A stretch of 24,787 nt of DNA. Origin: Branchiostoma floridae (lineage: Eukaryota > Chordata > Leptocardii > Amphioxiformes > Branchiostomatidae). The notes under the pieces were generated by a model that saw only the letters and a list, made by a program, of their open reading frames with translations, was not told the DNA's origin and searched no databases. The stretch spans positions 24,149,195-24,173,981 of the forward strand of contig NC_049981.1 in assembly GCF_000003815.2 (NCBI RefSeq). The letters are read 5' to 3'. Below, piece after piece: positions 1 through 9,246 of the stretch. The position numbers and the translations under genes were made by a program. Each line of letters starts with the position of its first letter. The first letter of the stretch is position 1.

Positions 1-349
1 ATTATTATCTTCGCCTCCCATTTCATTTTATTACATCGTTATTTTCAATAAACGTATATAGATGTGCCAGCTGTTAAAATGAATGATTTTGCTGATTACA
101 CGTAAAGATAGGACAGTCAAAGGATACTTTAGGATCAATGCATTTTGACATCTCTATCTCACGTCAAAATGCAGAGCAAAAAAAAATTACCGATACTCAG
201 CCAGACTCATCTTCTGCGGCGACTGAGCAGAACTTGTTTATCAATGTCAGTTTTCCTGTTATCTCCAATCTGTTCATGTCAAACAATCATGGTGAAAGGC
301 TATATGGGTACCGCAAAGTATTTAGCCTGGATGCCGGATCCCGCGGTCG
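1..349. other. unassigned non-coding sequence
   Basis: No repeat, RNA gene or convincing exon is visible. Two overlapping open frames on the plus strand (138-395 and 145-357) are mutually exclusive, have unremarkable composition and lack plausible splice context, so I treat them as chance frames. Confidence 0.5.
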
Positions 350-421
350 TGGTATAAGTCTCACAGTTGAGCTCCTGGATCCAATTAGTTTGTAACAGGG
401 ATACCCCGGTTCGATCCTGGG
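350..421 (+). repeat. tRNA-like SINE remnant with pol III A and B boxes
   Basis: Positions 350-360 (TGGTATAAGTC) match the A-box pattern TRGYNNARNNG at all but the last base. Positions 408-418 (GGTTCGATCCT) match a B box. Positions 405-421 fold as a complete tRNA T-arm: CCCGG, loop TTCGATC, then CTGGG, with one G-T pair. No acceptor stem can be formed with the flanking 5' sequence, so this is not an intact tRNA gene. A tRNA-derived SINE or a decayed tRNA pseudogene are the two readings. I cannot see a tail or target duplication that sets the outer limits. Confidence 0.35.
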
Positions 422-1519
422 AAGGGATTCTAGGTTGAGGCTTCATGTTTAAAGTTTTAGGAATGGACATAAAACGGAGGTTCCGTGTTAGAGGGGGTAC
501 CACGAGCCCATTAACGTTTAAGAAATAGTAACCATTCATCTTAAAGATATTTCCTGCTTCTAGTTACAGCCAGGAAGCTCACTATCCTCTAGATGCGCTG
601 ACTATAGCTATAGTATAGGTACCGAACGGAAGTTCCAGACCAAGCGGCAAGGGCACGGCAACACCGATTCCTTCAGCTGGGGTAGGGACATATCACGTCT
701 CGCTCCTACTGTTTACACATTGCCCTACTCGGACATCTTGGGGTTAATCTCAACTATTGTCTGTTGTAAAGTTTCCTTGGAGGCTGTGACTGGCCTGTGT
801 AGCCATGGAAACGGTCTGGTATCTAGACTACAGTGTGTTGGGTGTTGCACGGTACAGCAGCGCCAGTAATAATGAGGTAAAACGGCCGTGGGTGTGTTTG
901 CTGCGGGCAGTCACATTCGTCATTTTGCAACATTTTACGAGTTTCGTCGCTGATGCGTTCGGAATGAACCATTGCTTAGGTTGTAGGAGATTCAGGTCGT
1001 TGACACATTGCGTCTCATTGTAAATTCTTGAGAAGGACTATTCCCAAAGCTTGCGTTGGTGCAGTTGAATTAAGACGTCTACGTAGAAATATTTTTTTTA
1101 CATAGTTTATGTTTAAGCGAATTTTCAACTTATCCAGAAAACATCAGACACAAACAGTTTTGTTCTCAAATACTTAAAAAACGACTGGTTCCAAACATAT
1201 GTAAATATTTGTTGATGTAGGTTTAATCTAATATAAATAATTCCATACGGGGTTTTGTAGACAATATGTCATTAATGTATCACTTGTGGTGAATATTTGT
1301 TGATAATTTTTTTTTTTTTTGCTCAGGTCCATCATCAATATGCAATAATCTTGAAGCCGTGCGTGATAAGTAAACTATAAAGGTATACCACAGAGGTGCA
1401 CGAAGAACACCTTTCTTTTATTTGATAGCTTTCTGGTACCTTTGTAGTATAGTTTCCGCGGAGTACGTGGCATCTAAAGGCACAGTGTGTAGCAATTGTG
1501 GACACACACCACTACTAGC
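422..1519. other. unassigned non-coding sequence
   Basis: No gene is recognised. A 72-codon frame at 805-1023 has no family signature. An imperfect RFX X-box-like word, GTAGCCATGGAAAC, lies at 799-812. A run of 14 T at 1307-1320 precedes GCTCAG and looks like a 3' splice site, but no exon-like frame follows it. Confidence 0.5.
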
Positions 1520-1887
1520 AAACTAGAGTTCGGCGACCTCATACCTCCATGAAAATTTAGAGCTTTCGTAAATTTCATGCAATTGACTAGCACATTAACA
1601 TAATTTATGCATGGTATTGTTCATCATTGACTAGCGTACACATGTCACCATTATAAAATTCCCACTATTAATCATAAAGCGTTTTTGCAATTTTTACATA
1701 AATTATGCAAATAAGTTCCTCATTACCATATTTGGTATCTGCTTATATTCCACCTATCATAGTTAACATGTGTTACATTTATTGAAGTCCAGTTATTGAA
1801 AACAATGGAATTATACAATTTCCTCATTAATCATGCAAATTAAGTCCTCATTTGCATAAAATGTATATCATTATGAACATATTTGCC

Positions 1888-2510
1888 TAAGGTACCCGCA
1901 TGTCTAGTATGATGCCAATCCATCAATCCTTTCTGCAGTTATCCTCTTTAGAATGTCTTGACAAAAACGCCCCTGCAGTTCCGCAATTAAATATTAGGGG
2001 GCTGAAACCTGCCCCACTTTGTCATGACACTGCAAGCTATCTACCAGCCAAATGTGAAGACCATATCACATCCAGGACAAGAGATACATTGAAAAAACTG
2101 CCATGATATAATATCCTCATTAATTATGCAAATGTACTCCTATTTTGCATAATTAGTATTTAATCTTGTACAAAATTGTCTAAGGTACCTACATACCAAA
2201 AATGATGAAAATCCGTTGTTCCCTTCTTGAGTTATCCTCGTCAGAAGTTTTTGACAAAAATGCCCCTGCTATTCCCAAACTAGACGCTAGGGGGCCCAAA
2301 CTTACGTAATTTTTTCCTGAGCACAAGAGCTATCTAATGCTTAAAAATCTTGACCATAGCATGTTCAGAACACCGAGATAGCAAAACCGGAAGTTGCGCT
2401 GCAGTACCAAGGCCACACACCAGGGGGCCCAAAATTGACCTTGACCTTCGTCTTCCCAACCCCTACCTACATACCAAATATCATCGTAGTCCATCAAGAG
2501 GTTCTCAAGT
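1888..2510 (+). repeat. degenerate ~290-bp modules inside element copy A
   Basis: Three related heads start near 1888 (TAAGGTACCCGCATG), 2181 (TAAGGTACCTACATACC) and 2461 (CCTACCTACATACC). Each runs into an AAAATCC/TCCATC stretch and then a GAGTTATCC-like or CAAGTTATG word. The first two continue into TTGACAAAAA(C/T)GCCCCTGC and AGGGGGC. A third partial AGGGGGCCCAAA word occurs before head 3. Spacing is about 293 and then 276 bp. The element therefore grew by tandem duplication of an ancestral unit that has since diverged. Confidence 0.6.
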
Positions 2511-2529
2511 TATGATGACTACAAATATG

Positions 2530-2583
2530 CGGACACACAGACACACACACAAACACACACACAAACACACACACAGACACACT
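2530..2583 (+). repeat. CA-rich microsatellite (ACAC/CAAA/CAGA interruptions)
   Basis: Imperfect (CA)n with periodic CAAA and CAGA interruptions sits just inside the 3' hairpin of element copy A. Copy B has the complementary TG/TCTG tract at 4621-4650 in the same relative place. The tract therefore belongs to the element rather than being a chance microsatellite. Confidence 0.85.
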
Positions 2584-2615
2584 CAAAACTATACCTCCAT
2601 TTTTTCATGGAGGTA

Positions 2616-3532
2616 ACAAAAACACTACCTGATGTTGAGGGACGCAATAAGATATCAGTGTTGTAAGTATTGGTATCACCCACCAATTGCAACAGTTTAG
2701 GTTCGATAGCTGCAAAAAGACAGAACATTAAATAGATTAAGACTGCCGCCAACAAACCTGCCGCATGATAATGTGTAACCGAGTGAACAGGGGCGTTACA
2801 CTTAGGGTGTGATCAAAGAAACGTTCTGAAAGTTGATACGGCCTATAGATTCCCAAGATCGACGATTACATAGTTAGGACTTGAGAGAAAAATCCATTTG
2901 CAAACTGACCTAGAAAAACAAAATTGAGAAAGTGCATTGAATAGAATCTTTCACGGACAACTTACCCCGAAGACGATGCCCCGAAATCATTTACACTGCT
3001 TTTAATGTAGCCAAATGGCTATTCCTCACCATTATAGTGTTATCCTTTAGTGCAATTCAATACCGTAGCTCTAATCTCGCAACGAGTTTCCAGATATTTA
3101 ACGCAGAAAATGGGTTCCACGCGGTGGTAATTGTAAAATGATGGACAAGACGTGTGAAACTAGTCACATATTTTGCATTGTAACATTTGAGAGACGGAAA
3201 GTACGTTCTTTCGTGATAATAAAAAACGCCTTGAATTTACTCATGATTTAACAACTACAGGGGCACCATTGGCTAGCTTTAAACGTAGAATCAGATGGGA
3301 ACTGTGTTGATCTAAAACACGAAAGCAGCATTTTTACACCATTACTTATATGGCCTCCTTACCCAACAGTTGTATATTCATAACCCAAACTCAATATCAA
3401 AAGAAAATGTTTCCATTGTCTGCTTTAATTTTTTGACGAATGTTTTGTTTTTGTTAGTAAAAAAAGAGGCATGGCCAAAAAAGATATGAATGAATCTGTA
3501 TGGTTTGAAGAAAATGACAGACAAGTTTGCGT
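2616..3532. other. unassigned spacer sequence
   Basis: This is the spacer between the two inverted element copies. I see no exon, RNA gene or repeat signature. The frame at 2519-2755 on the minus strand is mostly translated microsatellite. Confidence 0.5.
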
Positions 3533-3555
3533 TTAACCCTATCCAGACTGAGGAT

Positions 3556-3571
3556 GGGGGGGGGGGGGGGG
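3556..3571 (+). repeat. G16 homopolymer
   Basis: Sixteen consecutive G just inside the CCCTATCCAGACTG terminus. It is prone to length error in sequencing and could form G-quadruplex structure. Confidence 0.95.
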
Positions 3572-3707
3572 CTAAAAGTGCTTGCGCTAACTTTGACGTC
3601 GTATTGCTCCCAAACGGCTTGTACTACAACAACCAAACTTGTTTTCTTCTCCTAGAATATTGTTCGCAACAATTCAAGACATATAGAGTAACTTTATAAT
3701 TGTTCGT

Positions 3708-3721
3708 GTTGCCATGGCAAC
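3708..3721. promoter_or_regulatory. perfect RFX X-box palindrome GTTGCCATGGCAAC
   Basis: The 14-bp sequence is fully self-complementary and equals the symmetric X-box recognised by RFX winged-helix factors (two GTTGCC half-sites with no extra spacer). RFX factors control ciliary genes in animals. It lies inside a repeat element rather than near a visible promoter, so it is a potential binding site without demonstrated function. Confidence 0.45.
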
Positions 3722-4141
3722 GGGTTTCTGAACGGCTTATGTTACAAAAATCACAAATTTTGGTTTAAACAATGGGATTTTAATAAGATTTTATTGCTAA
3801 ACTACACTTTCATATTTGTAATATCTAACATATCTTAGTGTGACATTTGTAATTAAATATTTATAAACTATGCTAATGTAATGTCGTAATTGGTCAAAAT
3901 CCAAGATGGCTGACAATATCATGACGAAAAGTATTACCAGCCTAGCTATTTTGACTTGGATTTCATCACTACATGGTACTTTCTTACAGAAAACATTCAT
4001 GTGAACGTTTTCAATCCGTTTCCATGTGATTTAAGCGTTACCTGTTGAATAACATGTATCTTAAGACATTTAAGGTTGATAATCCATGAGCCCTTTCGAT
4101 ATTACGAAAGGGGTGGGGGCGTATGAGGCGATGGAATGCCA

Positions 4142-4194
4142 AAAAAGCCCAGTCTGGAGATACAAGGCTTAACCCTATCCAGACTGGGCTTTTT
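4142..4194. repeat. 17-bp perfect inverted repeat at element junction
   Basis: Positions 4142-4158 and 4178-4194 are exact reverse complements (core AAGCCCAGTCTGG / CCAGACTGGGCTT) with a 19-nt loop containing TTAA at 4169-4172. The right arm repeats CCCTATCCAGACTG, the left terminus of the 3533 element. The junction therefore looks like the end of one element abutting the start of another, or a fold-back terminus. Confidence 0.75.
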
Positions 4195-4583
4195 AGCAGC
4201 TGCGTGCTAAATCAGAACTATTTTTTTTCCATACAAGCCAGACGTCCTTGACTGCGGAATTGCGTCAGAACCTGACGCCAACACATGTTACTAGTTCAAA
4301 CAGCACCTAATGGTCAGGCCGACACACCCTATACATATTTACCACCATCATAATGATCCTTTATCTTTCTATTTCACAAGTTAACATTTCATGCAAGACG
4401 TACTATTTTAAGGACCGTTGTATCATATTTCCGCCGTAAATATTCTATACATGACGTAAAATAGACGTCATTGGCAAGGTTTTTGTCATCACTTCATGTC
4501 AGTAGGCGAAAAGTCTCAACGACTTTTCTAATAAACTAGGTTTACATTAAAAATGCTATAACCTTGATTTTTGATAATGTTGT
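4195..4583. other. unassigned sequence with half-CRE words
   Basis: No gene or repeat is recognised. Two half-CRE words occur close together (TGACGTAA at 4453-4460 and GACGTCA near 4465), but this is too little for a regulatory call. Confidence 0.4.
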
Positions 4584-5626
4584 TACCTCCATGAAATGTC
4601 ATGGAGGTTATATTTTACCCTGCGTTTGTGTGTGTGTCTGTCTGTCTGTCAACAAGATAACTCAAGAACGGCTTGATGGATTAGTTTCATATTTGGTGTA
4701 TTGGTGGGGTGTGACGAAAACTAGAAGTGATTAGATTTTTGGGCCCCTAGCGACTTTCCTTGGTACTGCAGCGCCACTTCCGGTTTTGCTCTCTCGTGTT
4801 CTGAACAAGACATGGTTCTAATTTTTGCGTGTTAGATAGCTCTTGTGCTCAGAAATAAGTGACATAAGTTTGGGCTCCCTAGCGTCTGGTTTTGGGATAG
4901 CAGGGGCATTTTTGTCAGAAACTTCTGAAGTGGATAACTCAAGAAGGAAACAATGGATTTTCATGATTTTTGGAATGTAGGTTCCTTAGACAATGTGATA
5001 CAAGATAAAATACAAATTATACAAAATTAGATTACATTTGCATAATTAATGAGTTTATTCTATCATAGCAGTTTTTTAATGTATCTCTTGTACCGGACAT
5101 GATATCGTTTTGATATTTGGGCGGTAGCTAGCTTTCAACGTTTTGGCAAAGTGGGGCAAGTTTCAGCCCCCTAACATTTAATTGTGGAACTGCAGGGGTG
5201 TTTTTGTCAAGACACTCCAAAGAGGATAACTATAGAAAGTAATTGGCATGCAGGTAGTTTAGGCAAAGATGTTTATAATGATATACATTTTATGCAAATG
5301 GGACTTAATTTGCAAAATTAGTGAGGAAATTGTATAATTCCATTGTTTTCAATAGCTGAACTTAAGTAAATGTAACACATGTAATTTATGATAGGTGAGA
5401 GATAAGCAGATACCAAATATGCAAATGAGGAACTGATTTGCATAATATATACAGAAATAGCAAATCCACATAATGACTAATATTGGGAATTTCATTATTG
5501 TGACATGTGTACGTTAGTCAATGATGAACATCGCCATACATAAATTATGTAAATGGTATTCATTTGCATGAAATTTACAAAAGCTCTAAATTTTCATGGA
5601 GGTATGAGGTCGCCGAACTCTAGTTT
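4584..5626 (-). mobile_element. non-autonomous DNA element, copy B (inverted relative to copy A)
   Basis: Read on the minus strand, this copy starts with AAACTAGAGTTCGG... (5626 downward), then TACCTCCATGAAAA at 5604, and ends at 4584 in the hairpin ACCTCCATGA / TCATGGAGGT (4585-4606). It can be aligned by eye with copy A along its whole length, including the 22-bp outer block, the repeated modules and the microsatellite beside the hairpin. Differences are scattered substitutions and small indels, so both copies are old. Five exact octamer words are present. There is no coding frame. Copies A and B form a ~1 kb inverted pair with a ~2 kb spacer. Confidence 0.8.
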
Positions 5627-7120
5627 ATAATGAAACTTCAACTTGAAGAGATATCTTTAAATGTAAATTTCGCCAGTTTACAACATTCTTTCGTGACACG
5701 TTGAAGTATCTGTTCAATCTGACCCGATACATTTTGTATAAGGTATGATTATATACATGTCACGTATATTAAGGTTGTGTGGAGTATATATATACTGCTC
5801 TATACTTTTTCACGTGCGTATTCGGAAGTGCTCCCGCTGTTCCCGGGAAGAAAAAAGCAGCTGATTCAATACACACAATAAATATGTACAACCGTCTCGG
5901 TCCCTCTACCCCAAAGAATATTCCATTAGCAAATATGTTTTTAACAAAAACGACTACCATGAATATTGTTACTTATGACATATATAGTCAGGCACTACCA
6001 AGATAGACCTTATTGTATTACGTCTGTGACGTAAATAATTGACATTGTGACACGTTTGTCGGTCAACAAAAAAGGGAACCGTATGTATGTGTGTTCTCCG
6101 TTCCGGTTACTTTTAAGTCACGCCCGCTTTGATAGAAACCAAGACCATGCTTTTAAAGGCGTGCGTTCACTTGTTCACAGAGTCTCTCGTCCTGCGGTTG
6201 TGTCTTTGATAGCGAACAGTTACTGTAGAAGATAACCTCTTCTGGTGCCTGTACTTTAGGGCAAGTGGCGGTTTGGTGTAACTTGCAATCCAATCCAAGC
6301 CAGTTCAGGCTGCGGACCATCAGTACGACCTACGCAGATCCCGGTTTTATAGTAACGTCTTACGTTGACTTAACGGTACAAAGGTGAGGCCTTACAACCT
6401 TACGAAGAACGTGAATCTACAAAGCACAGACAGTTAACGGACTACGGAGGAGGAAAAGGTTTGGTGTTTTATTTTTTGTAGGCCCATGAAATCGATATCT
6501 ATTACTTTAGTTCATTCTTTTGGATTGTGGAGAGAGATATACAACCATACTGTTTCATTAGCACTTTTACGTGCTGTCGGTACCGAAGCCATTGATCTTA
6601 ATATGTTTAATCTAAACTGCACTAATTTCATGCTTAGCTTAGATAAAGAAATATATGAATTCAAACTTTCCTTGTTATCGTTTACGAGATACGATTATTC
6701 CATAATACAGGAAAAACGACTCCTTGTATATAAACTGCAAATATGAGAGTTTCTGTCGTCTGCTTGGTAAATTGTTAAATGGCAGTGTGAAAGGAGAATC
6801 TTGGCCCGTTCCAAACTAACTTACATCCCTTACGAAGCACTCACTACTAAAGTACTTTTATGTCACCTCTATGCCAGACATTTTGCTGAATTTTTGTTTG
6901 CGATCAGCTGCTTATTTCCCAAGGGTTGTCCTGATTTATTCATGTTTTGTTTGCAGCGCTGTTGAAACTAGACAAAATGTGTAAATGTTTGTACTTTGTG
7001 CCAGTACATTATATTTTACTCCATAAGTAGTGGATTACGTGATTGTATACTATTTCAATTCTTTAGGACGTTATTTTCTCCATTTGTTTTCAACGTTAAC
7101 GGCTAGTGTGGTAACATTGT
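5627..7120. other. unassigned non-coding sequence
   Basis: No exon or repeat family is recognised. A perfect inverted pair, TTACGTC-TGT-GACGTAA, lies at 6018-6034 and could be a CRE/ATF-type double site. Frames at 5769-5960 (minus), 5779-6006, 6047-6235 and 6486-6746 (plus) show no domain motifs and no exon-like splice context. Confidence 0.45.
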
Positions 7121-7250
7121 ACAATTTTCAAGCAAGCTGTTACAGATTCTGAAGTATAATCTAGAGAGTATTTTCCGTACTACGACAACTACATTATGTG
7201 CGAACTGTAGAAAGACCTCATTTAGCGATCGTGCGACGATCGTACGACTG
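7121..7250 (+). repeat. palindromic short interspersed repeat, copy 1
   Basis: AATTTTCAAGCA followed by a GCTGTTACAG-like word and a downstream ACGACA...TGTGCGAAC-like block match, in order, the sequence at 19798-19890. The 3' part contains CGATCGT-GCG-ACGATCG (7226-7242), a perfect 7-bp inverted repeat. I infer a MITE-like family rich in CGATCGT words, a style I associate with amphioxus repeats. Boundaries are not clear. Confidence 0.45.
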
Positions 7251-8699
7251 ATGTCATAATTATTCTGCGTCCGGTTTGGTGCTATTTCATGATTGCGTGT
7301 TTGTTTTATAAGCACTGACAAAAATGACGGCAGCCACGTGCAGCGAAGTGTTGCACACAATTCTAACAGCCCTTCCCTTGGAAAACATGCAATGCCCTAC
7401 GCCTATTTTCTCATTGACCCATATTCTTATTTGCCGTGGACAAATGTCAGGACAGCTTTGTTCAAAAGTGGTTACATTTGCATTGTCATTGAAGCGAACC
7501 TTAGCAAAGGCGTAAAGCTGTAAAACATACTGGCACAATGTGTCACTTCTTGTAAAAGAAGTATGTCGCTGTTATAAAACAACGCACAGGAATAGGAATG
7601 TTTACTGTTACAAATAGTTGCATGAAACCTATATAAACCGCACACTTCGTTGCATTGAGAGAAGGGCAATGTTGTCATTCAAACTGACGTACTCGTCAAA
7701 CCGAGACAAAACTTTAGAAATAAAAGTCACTTGCTATCCTTTACTAATATCATATCTGTGGCTGCATTTCTTGGCCATGAATGCAGCAGGTAATGCCCAG
7801 TTTCGTAACGTTATTACTGCTGTTTCATATTGCTCGGCCCCGCGCTCAATTTCTTGCTCCTTGAGGCGTTCAGCAGGGTTGCCTCCATATTGGATCGGCA
7901 GCGCACAACTTCATTACCCTGGGTACGTGACTGTGCATGTTCTCAGGATTGCAGGCGACATATTCATCTTGGGCCGCTGCGCGCTCCGGTCGGTTTGAGA
8001 ACGTGTGGGAGCAAGCGGGAAGTTTATATCTGTCAGGAGTGAAACGGCTCCTTGGGATGGCGATTTAATAGGCTTGGGGGAGAACTCTGATATGTAGGCT
8101 AGGCTAGTTTAACTCGGAGTCATTGAATTCTGCATGACGCAAGGATAAGCAAAGAAGGAGAAAAGTTTTCTCTTTGAATCTTGAACAAGTCGCCTCTTAC
8201 ACAATTTTCATCTAAAGATAAATCTTCTGACCAGCGTCAGCGGGGCAAATTGCACACTGACACGGAGACAAGCAAACAAACAAACAAACGTACATTAAGT
8301 AGACCTTTTGCTTTGACTAAACATTCACCCTAAAACAAGATAAATTGTAATATGACTTGGTGACAGCACATTTTTTTTCTCACTTTGCCACTAATTATTG
8401 ATCAATACAAATAAATCTCACCAGCCAGGTTGATCGTCCTAGCCTCACCAGGGCTCTATCTTTTCGCTTACTTCATTATTAGCAAGCGAAACAATGAAGC
8501 CAGCGTTTATAACAGAGGGTTGTGCCTGGATTCCCACGTATGCACATTACGTTCTTGGACAGTGCTGGGGCATTAAACCCCGACCCAACCATCCGTTCTC
8601 ATGGAGCTCAATGAGGTACAATAAAAATGTCGTATATATGTGGTTCGGTGCCTGCCAACTATAAATGTCATCGGCTAGCATAGATAATAAGCTACTGTC
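7251..8699. other. unassigned non-coding sequence with small hairpins
   Basis: The longest open frame of the window (7618-7998, 126 codons) lies here. It shows no recognisable domain, signal peptide or exon boundaries, and an overlapping frame at 7830-8042 competes with it, so I do not call a gene. Small hairpins are visible: ACTTCTT-GTAA-AAGAAGT (7545-7562) and TTCGCTT...AAGCGAA (8463-8490). A (CAAA)n tract occupies about 8272-8288. Confidence 0.4.
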
Positions 8700-8866
8700 C
8701 CGCGGTCGCCCCTCAACGTGACGAGGGTGAGGCCAGGGCAGCGGGCACCAACAAGGTGTCGTTGGTATTTTGGCAGGTGGCGACTTGACGTTGACCTGGA
8801 TGATCCTCGTGGTTTATAATCCTCATTTCAATAGATGGCGATCTCGTTGCGACCTCGCAGCGATTA
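8700..8866. repeat. possible repeat fragment with GCGATCTCGTTGCGAC end
   Basis: GCGATCTCGTTGCGACCTCG at 8838-8857, continuing to 8864, resembles the TIR-like ends of the elements at 9011-9246 and 21025-21192 (GCTGCGAC, GTCGCAGCGAG). The GC-rich stretch before it (CCCGCGGTCGCC onward) may be the body of the same fragment, but I cannot define its ends. Confidence 0.3.
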
Positions 8867-9010
8867 AGGAGGAATTTGGGCAACCCTTAACTCCATAGGT
8901 GGTATATCATGTAAAATTATGACTGAAAAGACAACAAATATACAGATTGCAAAAGATTCACTCGTCTAATTTCTTGAAAACTCGTTGAATCCCTAAGTCA
9001 CAGGGCATCT

Positions 9011-9246
9011 GTAGCGAGGTCGCCGCACTCTCTTTGTGACCTAAAATTTGACAGATCACTCAAAGAATNNNNNNNNNNNNNNNNNNNNNNNNNNNNNNNN
9101 NNNNNNNNNNNNNNNNNNNNNNNNNNNNNNNNNNNNNNNNNNNNNNNNNNNNNNNNNNNNNNNNNNNNCATGATATACTCAGTATGAAATCGAGGGTTAC
9201 ACACACCCGCTCTAGGTCGCAGCGAGAGCTCAGCGTGATCGCCGTC
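9011..9246 (+). mobile_element. MITE-like element interrupted by assembly gap, copy 1
   Basis: The left block (GACCTAAAATTTGACAGATC at 9037-9056, then ACTCAAAG) and the right block (GAAATCGAGGGTTACACACA at 9186-9205, then AGGTCGCAGCGAGAGCTCAG) match, in the same order, 21049-21076 and 21140-21180. The two ends share GCTGCGAC/GTCGCAGC words in inverted form, as expected for degenerate TIRs. The unsequenced gap falls between them, so the missing part is probably the middle of this element. No coding potential is seen; frames across here contain the Ns. Confidence 0.6.
9069..9168. other. assembly gap of exactly 100 N
   Basis: One hundred consecutive N. This is a common placeholder length, so the true size is unknown. 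Comparison with the related copy at 21025-21192 suggests that roughly 60 bp of element middle could be missing, but the gap may hide more. Confidence 0.97.

Larger units (their letters stand above)
1520..2615 (+). mobile_element. non-autonomous DNA element, copy A (TACCTCCATGAAAA ends)
   Basis: This copy begins with a 22-bp block, AAACTAGAGTTCGG..., followed by TACCTCCATGAAAA at 1542. It ends in the inverted form TTTTTTCATGGAGGTA at 2602-2615. The 3' end is also a hairpin, ACCTCCAT (2593-2600) pairing with ATGGAGGT (2607-2614), just after a CA-rich microsatellite. A second copy lies at 4584-5626 in the opposite orientation and matches along its full length. The interior is built from repeated modules (heads near 1888, 2181 and 2461) and contains four exact octamer words. 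No transposase frame is present. The short inverted ends with TA outside suggest a Tc1/mariner-type MITE. The end hairpin beside a microsatellite would also fit a Helitron-like element. The conserved 22 bp outside the inverted end argues against a simple TIR boundary, so the class is open. Confidence 0.8.
3533..4172 (+). mobile_element. TTAA-flanked CCCTATCCAGACTG element (probable MITE)
   Basis: TTAA at 3533-3536 is followed by CCCTATCCAGACTG, a run of 16 G (3556-3571), and AT-rich sequence. At the far end, CCAGTCTGG...CAAGGC runs into TTAA at 4169-4172, and the inverse of CCAGTCTGG matches the left terminal word. TTAA flanks with CCC at the end are the hallmark of piggyBac-type elements. 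The right terminus is imperfect, with a few extra bases between CCAGTCTGG and TTAA, so the right boundary and the class are tentative. No transposase is encoded; frames at 3454-3699 run through the poly-G and are not genes. Confidence 0.5.

Noticed and set aside
1307-1330. T14 tract followed by CAG as a splice acceptor
   Set aside because: No open, coding-like frame follows.
2350-2616. Histidine/threonine-rich frame as a metal-binding peptide
   Set aside because: The His-Thr run is a translated (CA)n tract inside a mobile element.
2519-2755. Minus-strand frame with alternating Cys-Val
   Set aside because: Direct translation of the CA-rich microsatellite.
7618-7998. 126-codon plus-strand frame, the longest in the window
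   Set aside because: No domain, motif, signal peptide or exon boundaries are visible, and it overlaps another frame of similar quality. This length is expected by chance in 25 kb.
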